NCBI GenBank assembly: GCA_017544125.1
Contig: JAFYET010000237.1
Coordinates: forward strand, 1-5,201
DNA from: Ruminococcus sp.
GTDB lineage: Bacteria > Bacillota > Clostridia > Oscillospirales > Ruminococcaceae
DNA length: 5,201 bases
Reading direction: 5' to 3'
A program made the position numbers and the translations under genes. Shown here one piece after another: positions 1 through 4,816 of the stretch. Within the stretch, counting starts at the first letter, position 1. Every line of letters starts with the position of its first letter. A model generated the notes under the pieces. That model was not told the origin of the DNA, ran no database searches, and saw nothing but the letters and a program-made list of their open reading frames with translations.

Positions 1-660
1 CATCTGCTCAAACTCTCTAACTCTGAATATAAAGTTGCCGGGTGTTATCTCGTTGCGGAAGCTCTTGCCCACCTGTGCCACGCCGAAGGGTATCTTCTTT
101 CTCGATGTTCTCTGAATGTTTGAGAAGTTTACAAATATGCCCTGCGCTGTCTCGGGTCTAAGATAAAGCTCGTTCTTTGAATCCTCTGTTACACCCTGGA
201 ATGTCTTGAACATGAGGTTGAACTGCCTGATGTCGGTAAAGTTGTGCTTGCCGCAGTTGGGGCAGGGAATGCTCTTTTCCTTGATATAATCCATCATCTG
301 GTCGTTTGACCAGCCTGCAACGTTTGTGCCGTCAAAATCCTCTATGAGGTTGTCAGCTCTGTGCCTTGTCTTGCACTCCTTGCAGTCCATAAGCGGATCG
401 GAGAAGCCGCCTAAATGACCCGAAGCTACCCATGTCTGCGGGTTCATAAGTATAGCCGAATCAAGGCCTACATTGTATTTGTTCTCCTGAATGAATTTCT
501 TCCTCCAGGCATTTTTGATATTAGTTTTGAGCTCAACGCCTAAAGGACCGTAATCCCAGGTGTTTGCAAGGCCGCCGTATATTTCGCTGCCCGGGTAAAC
601 AAAGCCTCTGCCCTTGCATAAAGCAACTATTTTATCCATTGTCTTTTCGGTATTTTTCAT
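1..660 (-). CDS. glyS: Glycyl-tRNA synthetase, dimeric (alpha2) type, N-terminal part
   Basis: This class II aminoacyl-tRNA synthetase charges tRNA-Gly with glycine in the cytoplasm using ATP. Reading leftward from the ATG at 660-658 gives 220 codons without a stop up to the window edge, so roughly half of the usual 450-460 residues is present and the anticodon-binding C-terminus is missing. Visible marks are [16 protein letters not shown] near residues 15-30, the motif 1 region GPLGVELK (38-45), RPETAQGIF (168-176) and motif 2, FRNEI plus FRVREFEQ (201-219). These are typical of the single-chain GlyRS family, not the GlyQ/GlyS tetramer. Two CxxC pairs (C93/C96 and C133/C136) look like the zinc-ribbon insertion. 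AAGGAG at 668-673 lies 7 nt before the ATG and supports this start over Met8. The gene has its own promoter, with no T-box-sized leader. Family assignment is near certain. Confidence 0.96.
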   Translation of the reverse strand, partial: MKNTEKTMDKIVALCKGRGFVYPGSEIYGGLANTWDYGPLGVELKTNIKNAWRKKFIQENKYNVGLDSAILMNPQTWVASGHLGGFSDPLMDCKECKTRHRADNLIEDFDGTNVAGWSNDQMMDYIKEKSIPCPNCGKHNFTDIRQFNLMFKTFQGVTEDSKNELYLRPETAQGIFVNFSNIQRTSRKKIPFGVAQVGKSFRNEITPGNFIFRVREFEQM

Positions 661-695
661 AGCAATGCTCCTTTTAATTAAATAATCTACCCTAC

Positions 696-724
696 ATTAT
701 ATAATAAACGCCTGCTTTTGTCAA
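696..724 (-). promoter_or_regulatory. SigA-type promoter of glyS
   Basis: On the minus strand a perfect -35 TTGACA (719-724) and a perfect -10 TATAAT (696-701) are separated by 17 nt. Transcription should start near 689, leaving a leader of about 30 nt before the glyS ATG. The -35 sits directly after the T-rich tail of the upstream gene's terminator, so glyS is insulated and independently driven. The sequence predicts a strong constitutive promoter. Confidence 0.9.
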
Positions 725-760
725 GTAAAATAAAAGAAAGCCCCCGAAAATGGGGGCTTT
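723..760 (-). terminator. Intrinsic terminator of the lipoprotein gene
   Basis: A perfect 9-bp stem AAAGCCCCC (737-745) / GGGGGCTTT (752-760) encloses a 6-nt loop. On the minus strand the stem is followed by a T-rich tail, CTTTCTTTTATTTTA. On the plus strand there is no T run after the hairpin, so the terminator works leftward. It lies about 48 nt after the lipoprotein stop codon and ends where the glyS -35 begins. Confidence 0.9.
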
Positions 761-808
761 GAACTAATACAGTGTTCTTATAATAGCTTTTTTCGGCAAA
801 AATCTCAT

Positions 809-1315
809 TTACTCTTTGATACCTATGCTGTATATCCCGTTCTCCTTGTCGCTGCTGCCGCTCTCAGCTTTGACCGATGTGTCTGTTACGGTTATTAGCA
901 TTATCCCTTCCTTTGTGGGGTCGCTCTTGCATTTGTACCAACCCTCAAAGCTGATATCATACTCCTTGCCGTTAAAGGTAGTTACCCTTTTTGTGCAGGC
1001 GCTGTACTGCTTGTTGTCATCATCGCCTTTAGTCTCGGTCTTAGTGTCGCCGTATGACTTTATGTCGCCGTCAATAAAGTCAAATGTCTCGTTTATCTGG
1101 CTTTCAAGCTCCTTGTCATCCTCCCTTACATATTTGCTCATAAGCCGTTTGAGCTCCTGCCTGTCATCAGCCTTTAAGCAATCCATTATCTCGTCCTGCA
1201 TCGGGCTGCCGTGCTCGTTTGCAGCAGCACTCCCGCTGCCATTGTCAGAGCAGGAAGTCAACAGCATGACTGTTAGTATAAGTATCAGCGGTATAGCTTT
1301 TATCATCTTTTTCAT
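809..1315 (-). CDS. Small secreted lipoprotein, possibly DUF5104 family
   Basis: This 168-residue protein has a clear lipoprotein signal peptide: basic MKKMIKA, a hydrophobic core at residues 8-19, then the lipobox LTSC with Cys22 as the predicted lipidated residue. A short Ser/Gly/Ala-rich linker follows. The remainder is a charged soluble domain with an FDFIDGDIKSY segment and a later KEYDISFEGWYKCKSDPTKEGI segment. These recall the uncharacterised DUF5104 lipoprotein domain, but that is from memory and unchecked. The function is unknown; the predicted location is the outer face of the membrane. The ATG at 1315-1313 was chosen because GGAG (1325-1328) lies 9 nt upstream and the signal peptide starts there. 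Longer in-frame starts at 1384 and 1357 lie upstream of the predicted transcription start. The gene has its own promoter and terminator, so it is monocistronic. Confidence 0.85.
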   Translation of the reverse strand: MKKMIKAIPLILILTVMLLTSCSDNGSGSAAANEHGSPMQDEIMDCLKADDRQELKRLMSKYVREDDKELESQINETFDFIDGDIKSYGDTKTETKGDDDNKQYSACTKRVTTFNGKEYDISFEGWYKCKSDPTKEGIMLITVTDTSVKAESGSSDKENGIYSIGIKE

Positions 1316-1324
1316 AACATCTAT

Positions 1325-1328
1325 CTCC
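1325..1328 (-). promoter_or_regulatory. Ribosome binding site fixing the lipoprotein start
   Basis: GGAG on the minus strand is 9 nt before the ATG at 1315-1313. It overlaps an upstream in-frame ATG (1330-1328), which has no Shine-Dalgarno sequence of its own and would lie only about 9 nt into the transcript. The site therefore favours the shorter reading that begins at the signal peptide. Confidence 0.75.
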
Positions 1329-1345
1329 ATGTGCTTTTTTTGATT

Positions 1346-1374
1346 ATTATACACCATATTTTTTTTATAGTCAA
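1346..1374 (-). promoter_or_regulatory. SigA-type promoter of the lipoprotein gene
   Basis: On the minus strand TTGACT (1369-1374) and TATAAT (1346-1351) are separated by exactly 17 nt. The start of transcription should be near 1339, giving a leader of about 24 nt. The -35 lies 6 nt from the left end of the MITE-like element at 1381, so upstream DNA for this promoter is supplied by that element. Confidence 0.85.
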
Positions 1375-1380
1375 CTGTTT

Positions 1381-1524
1381 TCAATGCACAATGAAGGTGT
1401 CGCCCTTACAGGCGATGAGTTTTAAAAACTTGTTCCTGACGAAATCTCTTAAATAAGTGAAAATGCTGCCACAACAAGCCTGAACGGGCATCTGCGGCGC
1501 AGCCGCTCCTCAATTGTGCATTGA
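1381..1524. mobile_element. MITE-like element, 144 bp with 12-bp terminal inverted repeats
   Basis: The ends are perfect 12-bp inverted repeats, TCAATGCACAAT (1381-1392) and ATTGTGCATTGA (1513-1524). Between them there is no credible coding sequence. The interior is richer in G+C than the flanks and holds small hairpins: TCGCC/GGCGA (1400-1404 / 1411-1415) and GCGGC/GCCGC around a 3-nt loop (1494-1498 / 1502-1506). TTT flanks each end and could be a short target duplication, but the region is T-rich, so this is weak. Size, perfect ends and lack of genes fit a non-autonomous miniature transposable or REP-like element. A structured regulatory RNA is an alternative. Multiple copies elsewhere in the genome would decide it. 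Confidence 0.55.
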
Positions 1525-1525
1525 T

Positions 1526-1558
1526 TTTTGTAAAAAGCGAGAAATAAATTTTACAAAA
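1526..1558. repeat. 10-bp inverted repeat upstream of dnaA
   Basis: TTTTGTAAAA (1526-1535) and TTTTACAAAA (1549-1558) are perfect reverse complements separated by 13 nt, starting 2 nt outside the MITE-like element. The stem is too AT-rich to act as a terminator. It lies about 30 bp upstream of the dnaA -35 and could be a protein-binding site; no known regulator is recognised. Confidence 0.4.
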
Positions 1559-1570
1559 TAGATACTATTT
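1556..1570. repeat. Short operator-like inverted repeat AAATAG-ATA-CTATTT
   Basis: The 6-bp arms (1556-1561 and 1565-1570) flank a 3-bp centre. The repeat ends 15 bp before the dnaA -35 and overlaps the right arm of the larger inverted repeat by 3 bp. The symmetry and place suit a dimeric regulator of dnaA, but the region is so AT-rich that chance is possible. Confidence 0.3.
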
Positions 1571-1584
1571 ATAATATATAGCCC

Positions 1585-1613
1585 TTGATATTTTTTCCCG
1601 TTTATGGTATAAT
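1585..1613 (+). promoter_or_regulatory. SigA-type extended -10 promoter of dnaA
   Basis: TTGATA (1585-1590), a 17-nt spacer and TATAAT (1608-1613) are visible. TGG directly before the -10 gives an extended -10 (TGnTATAAT). Transcription should start near 1620, leaving a leader of about 66 nt. Within that leader, 1638-1646 reads ATTTAAACA on the minus strand, which resembles the TTTTAAACA boxes in the downstream spacer and could be a weak autorepression site for DnaA. Confidence 0.85.
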
Positions 1614-1674
1614 AGATAAGTAAACTGGCTTAATGTTTGTTTAAATACAAAATTGTAAATATATGTAATTTAAC

Positions 1675-1680
1675 GGAGGT
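1675..1680 (+). promoter_or_regulatory. Ribosome binding site of dnaA
   Basis: GGAGGT is a strong Shine-Dalgarno match 5 nt before the ATG at 1686 and fixes that start codon. Confidence 0.85.
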
Positions 1681-1685
1681 ATAAA

Positions 1686-3038
1686 ATGGAATCTTTCGGT
1701 GATGTTTTTGAGCTTGTTAAGAACTTTTGCCGCAAATATCCTACGATCAGTGATATAGGCTTCAATAAATGGATAAACGTGCTCGAGCCCTATAAGCTCG
1801 AGAATAATGTGGCTTACCTTTATGCCGAGAATGAGTTTGCAAGAAAGACAGTGCTCGATAACTACGGCGATGCTATAAAAGAGGGCTTCTATAACGCTTT
1901 AGGCTTTAATGTTGACCTTAATATCCTTATCAAAGATGAGGAGGAGAAAAAGGACGATGACGCTATCAAGCGTATAACCAGTATCTATGACGAGGGCAGT
2001 GAGGCAGATGCACTGACCTTTGAGAACTTCGTCAAGGGTAAGTCAAATGAGCTGGCGCTGGCTTTCTCGATAGCTGTTGCCGATAAGTATAATAAGAATA
2101 AAAAGGTCGATGCAGGGTCTATCTTCAACCCCCTCTTTATCTACGGCGATTCGGGGCTTGGCAAGACTCACCTTATGAAGGCTATCGTCCATGAGATAAA
2201 GAAGAATAACCCCGAGATGAATATAATCTATACCACGGGCGAGAACTTCACAAATGAGATAGTCAAGGCAATTGCCGAGAATACTACGATAGAGTTCCGT
2301 GAGAAATACAGAAAAGCCGATATACTGCTTGTTGATGACGTGCAGTTCATAGCCGGCAAGGAAAGAACTCAGGAGGAGTTTTTCCATACCTTCAACGAGA
2401 TATATAACGCAGGCAATCAGATAGTCCTTACCTCTGATATAGCCCCTTCGAGAATGTCACGTCTTGAAGACCGTATTCGCTCACGCTTCTTAAAGGGCGT
2501 GCCGGTAGATATACAGTCGCCTGATTTTGAAACGAGAATGGCTATCGTCAAGAGAAAGGCTGAGCTTGTGGGTCTTCAGCTTTCCGACCCCATATCAAGG
2601 CTCATTGCCGAGAAGATAAAGACCAACATCAGGCAGCTTGAAGGCACGGTAAACCTTATCAAGGCAATAGCCTCCTATACCAACGAGCAGCCCACAATGG
2701 CTATGACCCAGCGTGCTATCAGAGAGATGATGGTCGAGAACCAGCCCGCCGAGATAACCGTTGACAGAGTTATAAGCGACGTGGCAGCAGTGTTCAAGGT
2801 TTCCCCCGAGGAGATACGCTCGACTAACAGAAGGGCAAACGTCTCCCTCGCAAGGAAGATAACCATATATGTGTTAAAGCAGGTAAAGAATATGACCTAT
2901 CAGGAGATAGGCGACGAGCTTGGTAAGAACCACTCTACCATGACCCTCCACTATCAGGATGCCTGCAATATGCTTAAAGATAACTCAGCACTCAAAGAAA
3001 ATGTCGATGAGATAATCAGCAATCTAAAGGAAAAGTAA
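1686..3038 (+). CDS. dnaA: Chromosomal replication initiator protein DnaA
   Basis: This AAA+ ATPase binds DnaA boxes, melts the origin and helps load the replicative helicase. The 450 residues match the usual length. Domain I covers about residues 1-82. A short acidic linker (about 83-110) stands for domain II. The AAA+ core begins near TFENFVKGKSN (111-121) and shows Walker A GDSGLGKT (154-161), Walker B ILLVDDVQF (213-221), sensor I IVLTSD (246-251), the arginine-finger box RLEDRIRSRF (259-268) and sensor II NIRQLEG (314-320). Domain IV (about 357-450) carries the helix-turn-helix; its signature is GKNHSTMTLHYQ (413-424) where most families have GRDHTTV-HA, a recognisable but divergent form. 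Start is set by GGAGGT at 1675. No clear terminator follows the stop. The neighbouring spacer, dnaN and recF confirm the origin context. Confidence 0.98.
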   Translation: MESFGDVFELVKNFCRKYPTISDIGFNKWINVLEPYKLENNVAYLYAENEFARKTVLDNYGDAIKEGFYNALGFNVDLNILIKDEEEKKDDDAIKRITSIYDEGSEADALTFENFVKGKSNELALAFSIAVADKYNKNKKVDAGSIFNPLFIYGDSGLGKTHLMKAIVHEIKKNNPEMNIIYTTGENFTNEIVKAIAENTTIEFREKYRKADILLVDDVQFIAGKERTQEEFFHTFNEIYNAGNQIVLTSDIAPSRMSRLEDRIRSRFLKGVPVDIQSPDFETRMAIVKRKAELVGLQLSDPISRLIAEKIKTNIRQLEGTVNLIKAIASYTNEQPTMAMTQRAIREMMVENQPAEITVDRVISDVAAVFKVSPEEIRSTNRRANVSLARKITIYVLKQVKNMTYQEIGDELGKNHSTMTLHYQDACNMLKDNSALKENVDEIISNLKEK

Positions 3039-3066
3039 AATTTTACCTTCTGTCTGATTTTTAATA

Positions 3067-3086
3067 CTTTAAACTATTGTTTAAAG
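3067..3086. repeat. Inverted repeat CTTTAAAC-TATT-GTTTAAAG
   Basis: Perfect 8-bp arms surround a 4-nt centre, 28 bp after the dnaA stop. There is no GC-rich stem and no T run, so it is a poor terminator. The half-site TTTAAAC recurs at 3133, 3140 (reverse), 3322 and 3408, which suggests a binding site. The right arm read on the minus strand gives CTTTAAACA, close to the local DnaA-box style. Confidence 0.5.
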
Positions 3087-3132
3087 CTGCCCCCTATCGG
3101 CATTTACCACTGTGATGGCAATTTAAGCCCAT

Positions 3133-3146
3133 TTTAAACGTTTAAA
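3133..3146. repeat. 14-bp perfect palindrome TTTAAACGTTTAAA
   Basis: Two TTTAAAC half-sites meet head to head with no spacer. The same half-site is used in the inverted repeat at 3067-3086, with a 4-bp spacer there. A dimeric DNA-binding protein, or a pair of inverted DnaA boxes, are both possible. Confidence 0.5.
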
Positions 3147-3156
3147 TTTCAAAAAA

Positions 3157-3165
3157 TGTTGATAT
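3157..3165 (-). promoter_or_regulatory. DnaA-box-like 9-mer ATATCAACA
   Basis: On the minus strand this is one base away from TTATCAACA. It is the leftmost of the box-like sites and the only good one on the minus strand. Confidence 0.4.
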
Positions 3166-3167
3166 TT

Positions 3168-3203
3168 TACCACTTTTCAACAAATAATACCACTTTCAAC
3201 AAA
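3168..3203 (+). repeat. Direct repeat carrying two DnaA-box-like sites
   Basis: TACCACTTTTCAACAAA (3168-3184) recurs as TACCACTTTCAACAAA (3188-3203), one T shorter, and a reduced third copy CACTTTTCAA follows at 3204-3213. The first two contain the box-like 9-mers TTTTCAACA (3174-3182) and CTTTCAACA (3193-3201), spaced 19 bp start to start, close to two helical turns. This suits side-by-side binding of DnaA on one DNA face. Confidence 0.5.
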
Positions 3204-3245
3204 CACTTTTCAAACCTTCCAACACACAAAAATATTTCAAACATT

Positions 3246-3254
3246 TTATCAACT
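3246..3254 (+). promoter_or_regulatory. DnaA-box-like 9-mer TTATCAACT
   Basis: This differs from the local best box TTATCAACA only in the last base and has the same orientation as the boxes at 3174, 3193, 3312 and 3321. Confidence 0.4.
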
Positions 3255-3301
3255 CCCCCTAAACACTCCGCTCCACCTCCCCATACTGCAACCCAAGGCA
3301 C

Positions 3302-3329
3302 TTTCCCACACTTATCAACATTTTAAACA
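3302..3329 (+). promoter_or_regulatory. Three tandem DnaA boxes beside the unwinding site
   Basis: TTTCCCACA (3302-3310), TTATCAACA (3312-3320) and TTTTAAACA (3321-3329) follow one another in the same orientation with a 1-nt gap and then no gap. The second is one change from the canonical TTATCCACA. A same-strand box array immediately before a triplet run resembles the box6-box7 arrangement of B. subtilis, which feeds DnaA onto single-stranded DNA. Confidence 0.6.
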
Positions 3330-3333
3330 CCCT

Positions 3334-3348
3334 CTACTAATAATACTA
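3334..3348 (+). promoter_or_regulatory. DnaA-trio-like triplet run
   Basis: Five triplets CTA-CTA-ATA-ATA-CTA follow the tandem boxes after CCCT (3330-3333). The complementary strand reads 3'-GAT-GAT-TAT-TAT-GAT, with the central A kept in every triplet, as in the DnaA-trio described for B. subtilis (5'-CTACTATTACTTCTACTA). The two ATA triplets depart from the published G/A first base. An AT-rich stretch follows to about 3380, so strand opening would proceed toward dnaN. Confidence 0.6.
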
Positions 3349-3382
3349 AAAAAAGATAATATCATATCTTTATTTTTCATCA

Positions 3383-3410
3383 TCTTCTCCCCCCTTTCAC
3401 TTCCTCTTTT
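3383..3410 (+). other. Polypyrimidine tract upstream of dnaN
   Basis: The 28 nt contain one purine (A3399) and a run of six C (3389-3394). It lies just beyond the AT-rich stretch and before the dnaN promoter candidate. It extends the strand bias of the origin; a role in helicase loading or unusual DNA structure is speculation. Confidence 0.5.
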
Positions 3411-3436
3411 AAACACAGCAGCGGGGGATGTATGAT
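3407..3436 (+). promoter_or_regulatory. Candidate dnaN promoter overlapping a DnaA-box-like site
   Basis: TTTAAA (3408-3413), a 17-nt spacer and TATGAT (3431-3436) form a moderate SigA match, 4 of 6 and 5 of 6 bases. A start near 3443 would give a leader of about 40 nt. TTTTAAACA (3407-3415), identical to the box at 3321-3329, covers the -35, so DnaA could modulate dnaN. Read-through from dnaA is the alternative, since no terminator is seen between the genes. Confidence 0.35.
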
Positions 3437-3483
3437 GAGAGCTTATCATCTTTTATTTCAAATACGGAAAGGACGAAACAAAA

Positions 3484-4590
3484 ATGAAATTCCTGTGCAA
3501 AAAGAAGACCCTCTATGATGCGATAAACAATGTTGCAAAGGGCGTTGCCGAGCGCTCGACAAATCCTCTGCTCGAGGGCATGAAGTTCCACCTTGACGGC
3601 AACCTGTTGGAGCTTACGGGTTATGATCTTGAAATAGGCATACGCACATCTGTCCTTGTCAATTCCGATGATGAGTGTACCTTTATCGTAAAGCCCCGCC
3701 TCATTTCCGAAATGATAAAGAGTATGCCCGAGGAGGATATTCTCTTTGAGATAACAGAAAGCTACCATATAACCATTTCAAGCGGCAATGCTTTCTATAA
3801 TATATCAGCAGTTGACGGTGAGGAATACCCTGAGCTCCCCGAAAAGGAAACTAAGGAAGTAATGACTATCTCCCAGCCGGTGCTCAAAGATATGATAGAA
3901 GAAACTATCTTCGCAGTTGCCGTGTCAGAAGCTAAGCCCATTCTGAAAGGCGAGCTTTTTGAGATACAGAAGAGCACCCTCACTATGGTAGCTATCGACG
4001 GCTACCGCCTTGCAGTAAGACGTGAGGCTATAAAGTTTGATGACGTGGCACGCTTTGTAGTTCCCTCAAAGAGCTTATCCGAGGTGGCAAAGCTCCTCTC
4101 CGATAATGAGAATGATTTCTGCCAGATGTACCTCTCAGAAAAGCATATAATCTTTGAGATAAATAACTACCTTGTTTATTCAAGGCTCTTGGAGGGCGAG
4201 TTCCACCCCTATGAGAGCGCAATTCCCAAGAACTTCACAACAGAAGTTGAAGTAAACAGAAAAGACCTTATCACCTGCCTTGAGCGTGCGATGTTGGTCA
4301 TTTCCGAAAAAGTTCCTACACCTATCCGCTGTCATTTTGAAAACGGTGAGATAAAGTTCTCCTGCGCAGGCGATATGGGTAAATTCAATGATGAGATGAA
4401 AGCAGATATCACAGGTCCTGTTATGGAGATAGGCTTTAAGTGTAAATACCTTATCGACCCGCTTAAAGTTATAGATGATGAAAAGGTCAAGCTGCAAATG
4501 GGCGGCAGCCTGCTGCCTATGAAGATAGTTCCTATGAACGGCGAGCACTATACATACCTCGTGCTGCCTGTAAGGCTTAAACAGAACTAA
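3484..4590 (+). CDS. dnaN: DNA polymerase III subunit beta (sliding clamp)
   Basis: This ring-forming dimer encircles DNA and tethers the replicative polymerase; it also recruits repair and initiation-control proteins. The 368 residues match the family length and fit three similar clamp domains, about 1-125, 126-247 and 248-368. Recognisable segments are TNPLLEGM (26-33), [10 protein letters not shown] (171-180), [12 protein letters not shown] (233-244) and the C-terminal YLVLPVRL (358-365) near the peptide-binding cleft, where E. coli ends in VVMPMRL. AAAGGA (3468-3473) lies 10 nt before the ATG. The gene follows oriC and is followed after 4 nt by yaaA, so the two are likely cotranscribed and coupled. 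Nothing appears broken. Confidence 0.97.
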   Translation: MKFLCKKKTLYDAINNVAKGVAERSTNPLLEGMKFHLDGNLLELTGYDLEIGIRTSVLVNSDDECTFIVKPRLISEMIKSMPEEDILFEITESYHITISSGNAFYNISAVDGEEYPELPEKETKEVMTISQPVLKDMIEETIFAVAVSEAKPILKGELFEIQKSTLTMVAIDGYRLAVRREAIKFDDVARFVVPSKSLSEVAKLLSDNENDFCQMYLSEKHIIFEINNYLVYSRLLEGEFHPYESAIPKNFTTEVEVNRKDLITCLERAMLVISEKVPTPIRCHFENGEIKFSCAGDMGKFNDEMKADITGPVMEIGFKCKYLIDPLKVIDDEKVKLQMGGSLLPMKIVPMNGEHYTYLVLPVRLKQN

Positions 4591-4594
4591 CGCT

Positions 4595-4816
4595 ATGAAA
4601 GAGATAAAAGTTAAGATAACTACCGAATATATAAAGCTCGATTCGCTGCTTAAGTTTGCAGGGCTCGTCGAAACAGGCGCAGACGGCAAGCTCATAGTAA
4701 AAGAAGGCAGGATAGAGGTAAACGGCGAGGTCTGCACTATGCGTGGCAAGAAGATAACCCCTGCCGACAGCGTTTATGTTCCCGAGATAGATACCGGGAT
4801 AGTGGTAGAAAAATGA
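4595..4816 (+). CDS. yaaA: S4-domain RNA-binding protein YaaA/RlbA
   Basis: The 73-residue protein is almost entirely an S4 RNA-binding fold. The stretch [17 protein letters not shown] (12-28) and the following [11 protein letters not shown] and [11 protein letters not shown] segments are characteristic of the small S4 protein encoded between dnaN and recF in Firmicutes. In B. subtilis this protein (YaaA, renamed RlbA) is linked to ribosomes and large-subunit assembly; that role is inherited by homology. The start lies 4 nt after the dnaN stop and has no clear Shine-Dalgarno sequence, so translation is probably coupled to dnaN. The stop overlaps the recF start by 4 nt. The family call is firm, the exact job less so. 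Confidence 0.93.
   Translation: MKEIKVKITTEYIKLDSLLKFAGLVETGADGKLIVKEGRIEVNGEVCTMRGKKITPADSVYVPEIDTGIVVEK

Larger units (their letters stand above)
3039..3483. other. oriC: Putative chromosomal origin oriC (dnaA-dnaN spacer)
   Basis: The 445-bp gene-free stretch lies where B. subtilis and relatives unwind their chromosome. From left to right it holds two TTTAAAC-based inverted repeats (3067-3086 and 3133-3146), a set of DnaA-box-like 9-mers mostly on the plus strand (3157-3254), a C-rich step, a tight run of three boxes with a triplet run (3302-3348), an AT-rich stretch (about 3334-3380), a polypyrimidine tract (3383-3410) and the dnaN leader. Between 3162 and 3417 there are 82 C and 5 G on the plus strand by hand count. 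Canonical TTATCCACA is absent; the best boxes are TTATCAACA, TTTTCAACA and TTTTAAACA. Location and layout make origin function likely; exact boundaries are inferred. Confidence 0.8.

Noticed and set aside
661..760. T-box riboswitch upstream of glyS
   Set aside because: No specifier stem or conserved T-box sequence is seen, and the promoter-to-start distance is too short.
816..1343. Long plus-strand reading frame opposite the lipoprotein gene
   Set aside because: Its Ser/Leu-rich hydrophobic product mirrors the lipoprotein codons; it has no ribosome binding site or promoter, while the minus-strand gene has promoter, RBS, lipobox and terminator.
1316..1384. Longer N-terminus of the lipoprotein starting at 1384
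   Set aside because: The ATGs at 1384 and 1357 lie upstream of the predicted transcription start near 1339, and the signal peptide with an RBS begins at 1315.
1550..1577. Second dnaA promoter, TTTACA with TAATAT
   Set aside because: Spacing is 16 nt with a poor -10, or 14 nt to TATAAT; the downstream promoter at 1585-1613 is much better.
3067..3086. Terminator after dnaA
   Set aside because: The stem is AT-rich and followed by CTGCCCCC, not a T run, so it is better read as a symmetric binding site.
3432..3449. Hairpin in the dnaN leader as an attenuator
   Set aside because: The 7-bp stem includes a G-T pair and is weak; the following T-rich stretch is interrupted. It overlaps the candidate -10 and may be chance.
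4180..4749. Minus-strand reading frame across dnaN and yaaA
   Set aside because: It lies opposite two well-recognised genes and has no family resemblance; it is a shadow of their codon pattern. The same holds for minus-strand frames at 2043-2387, 3409-3768 and 4737-5171.
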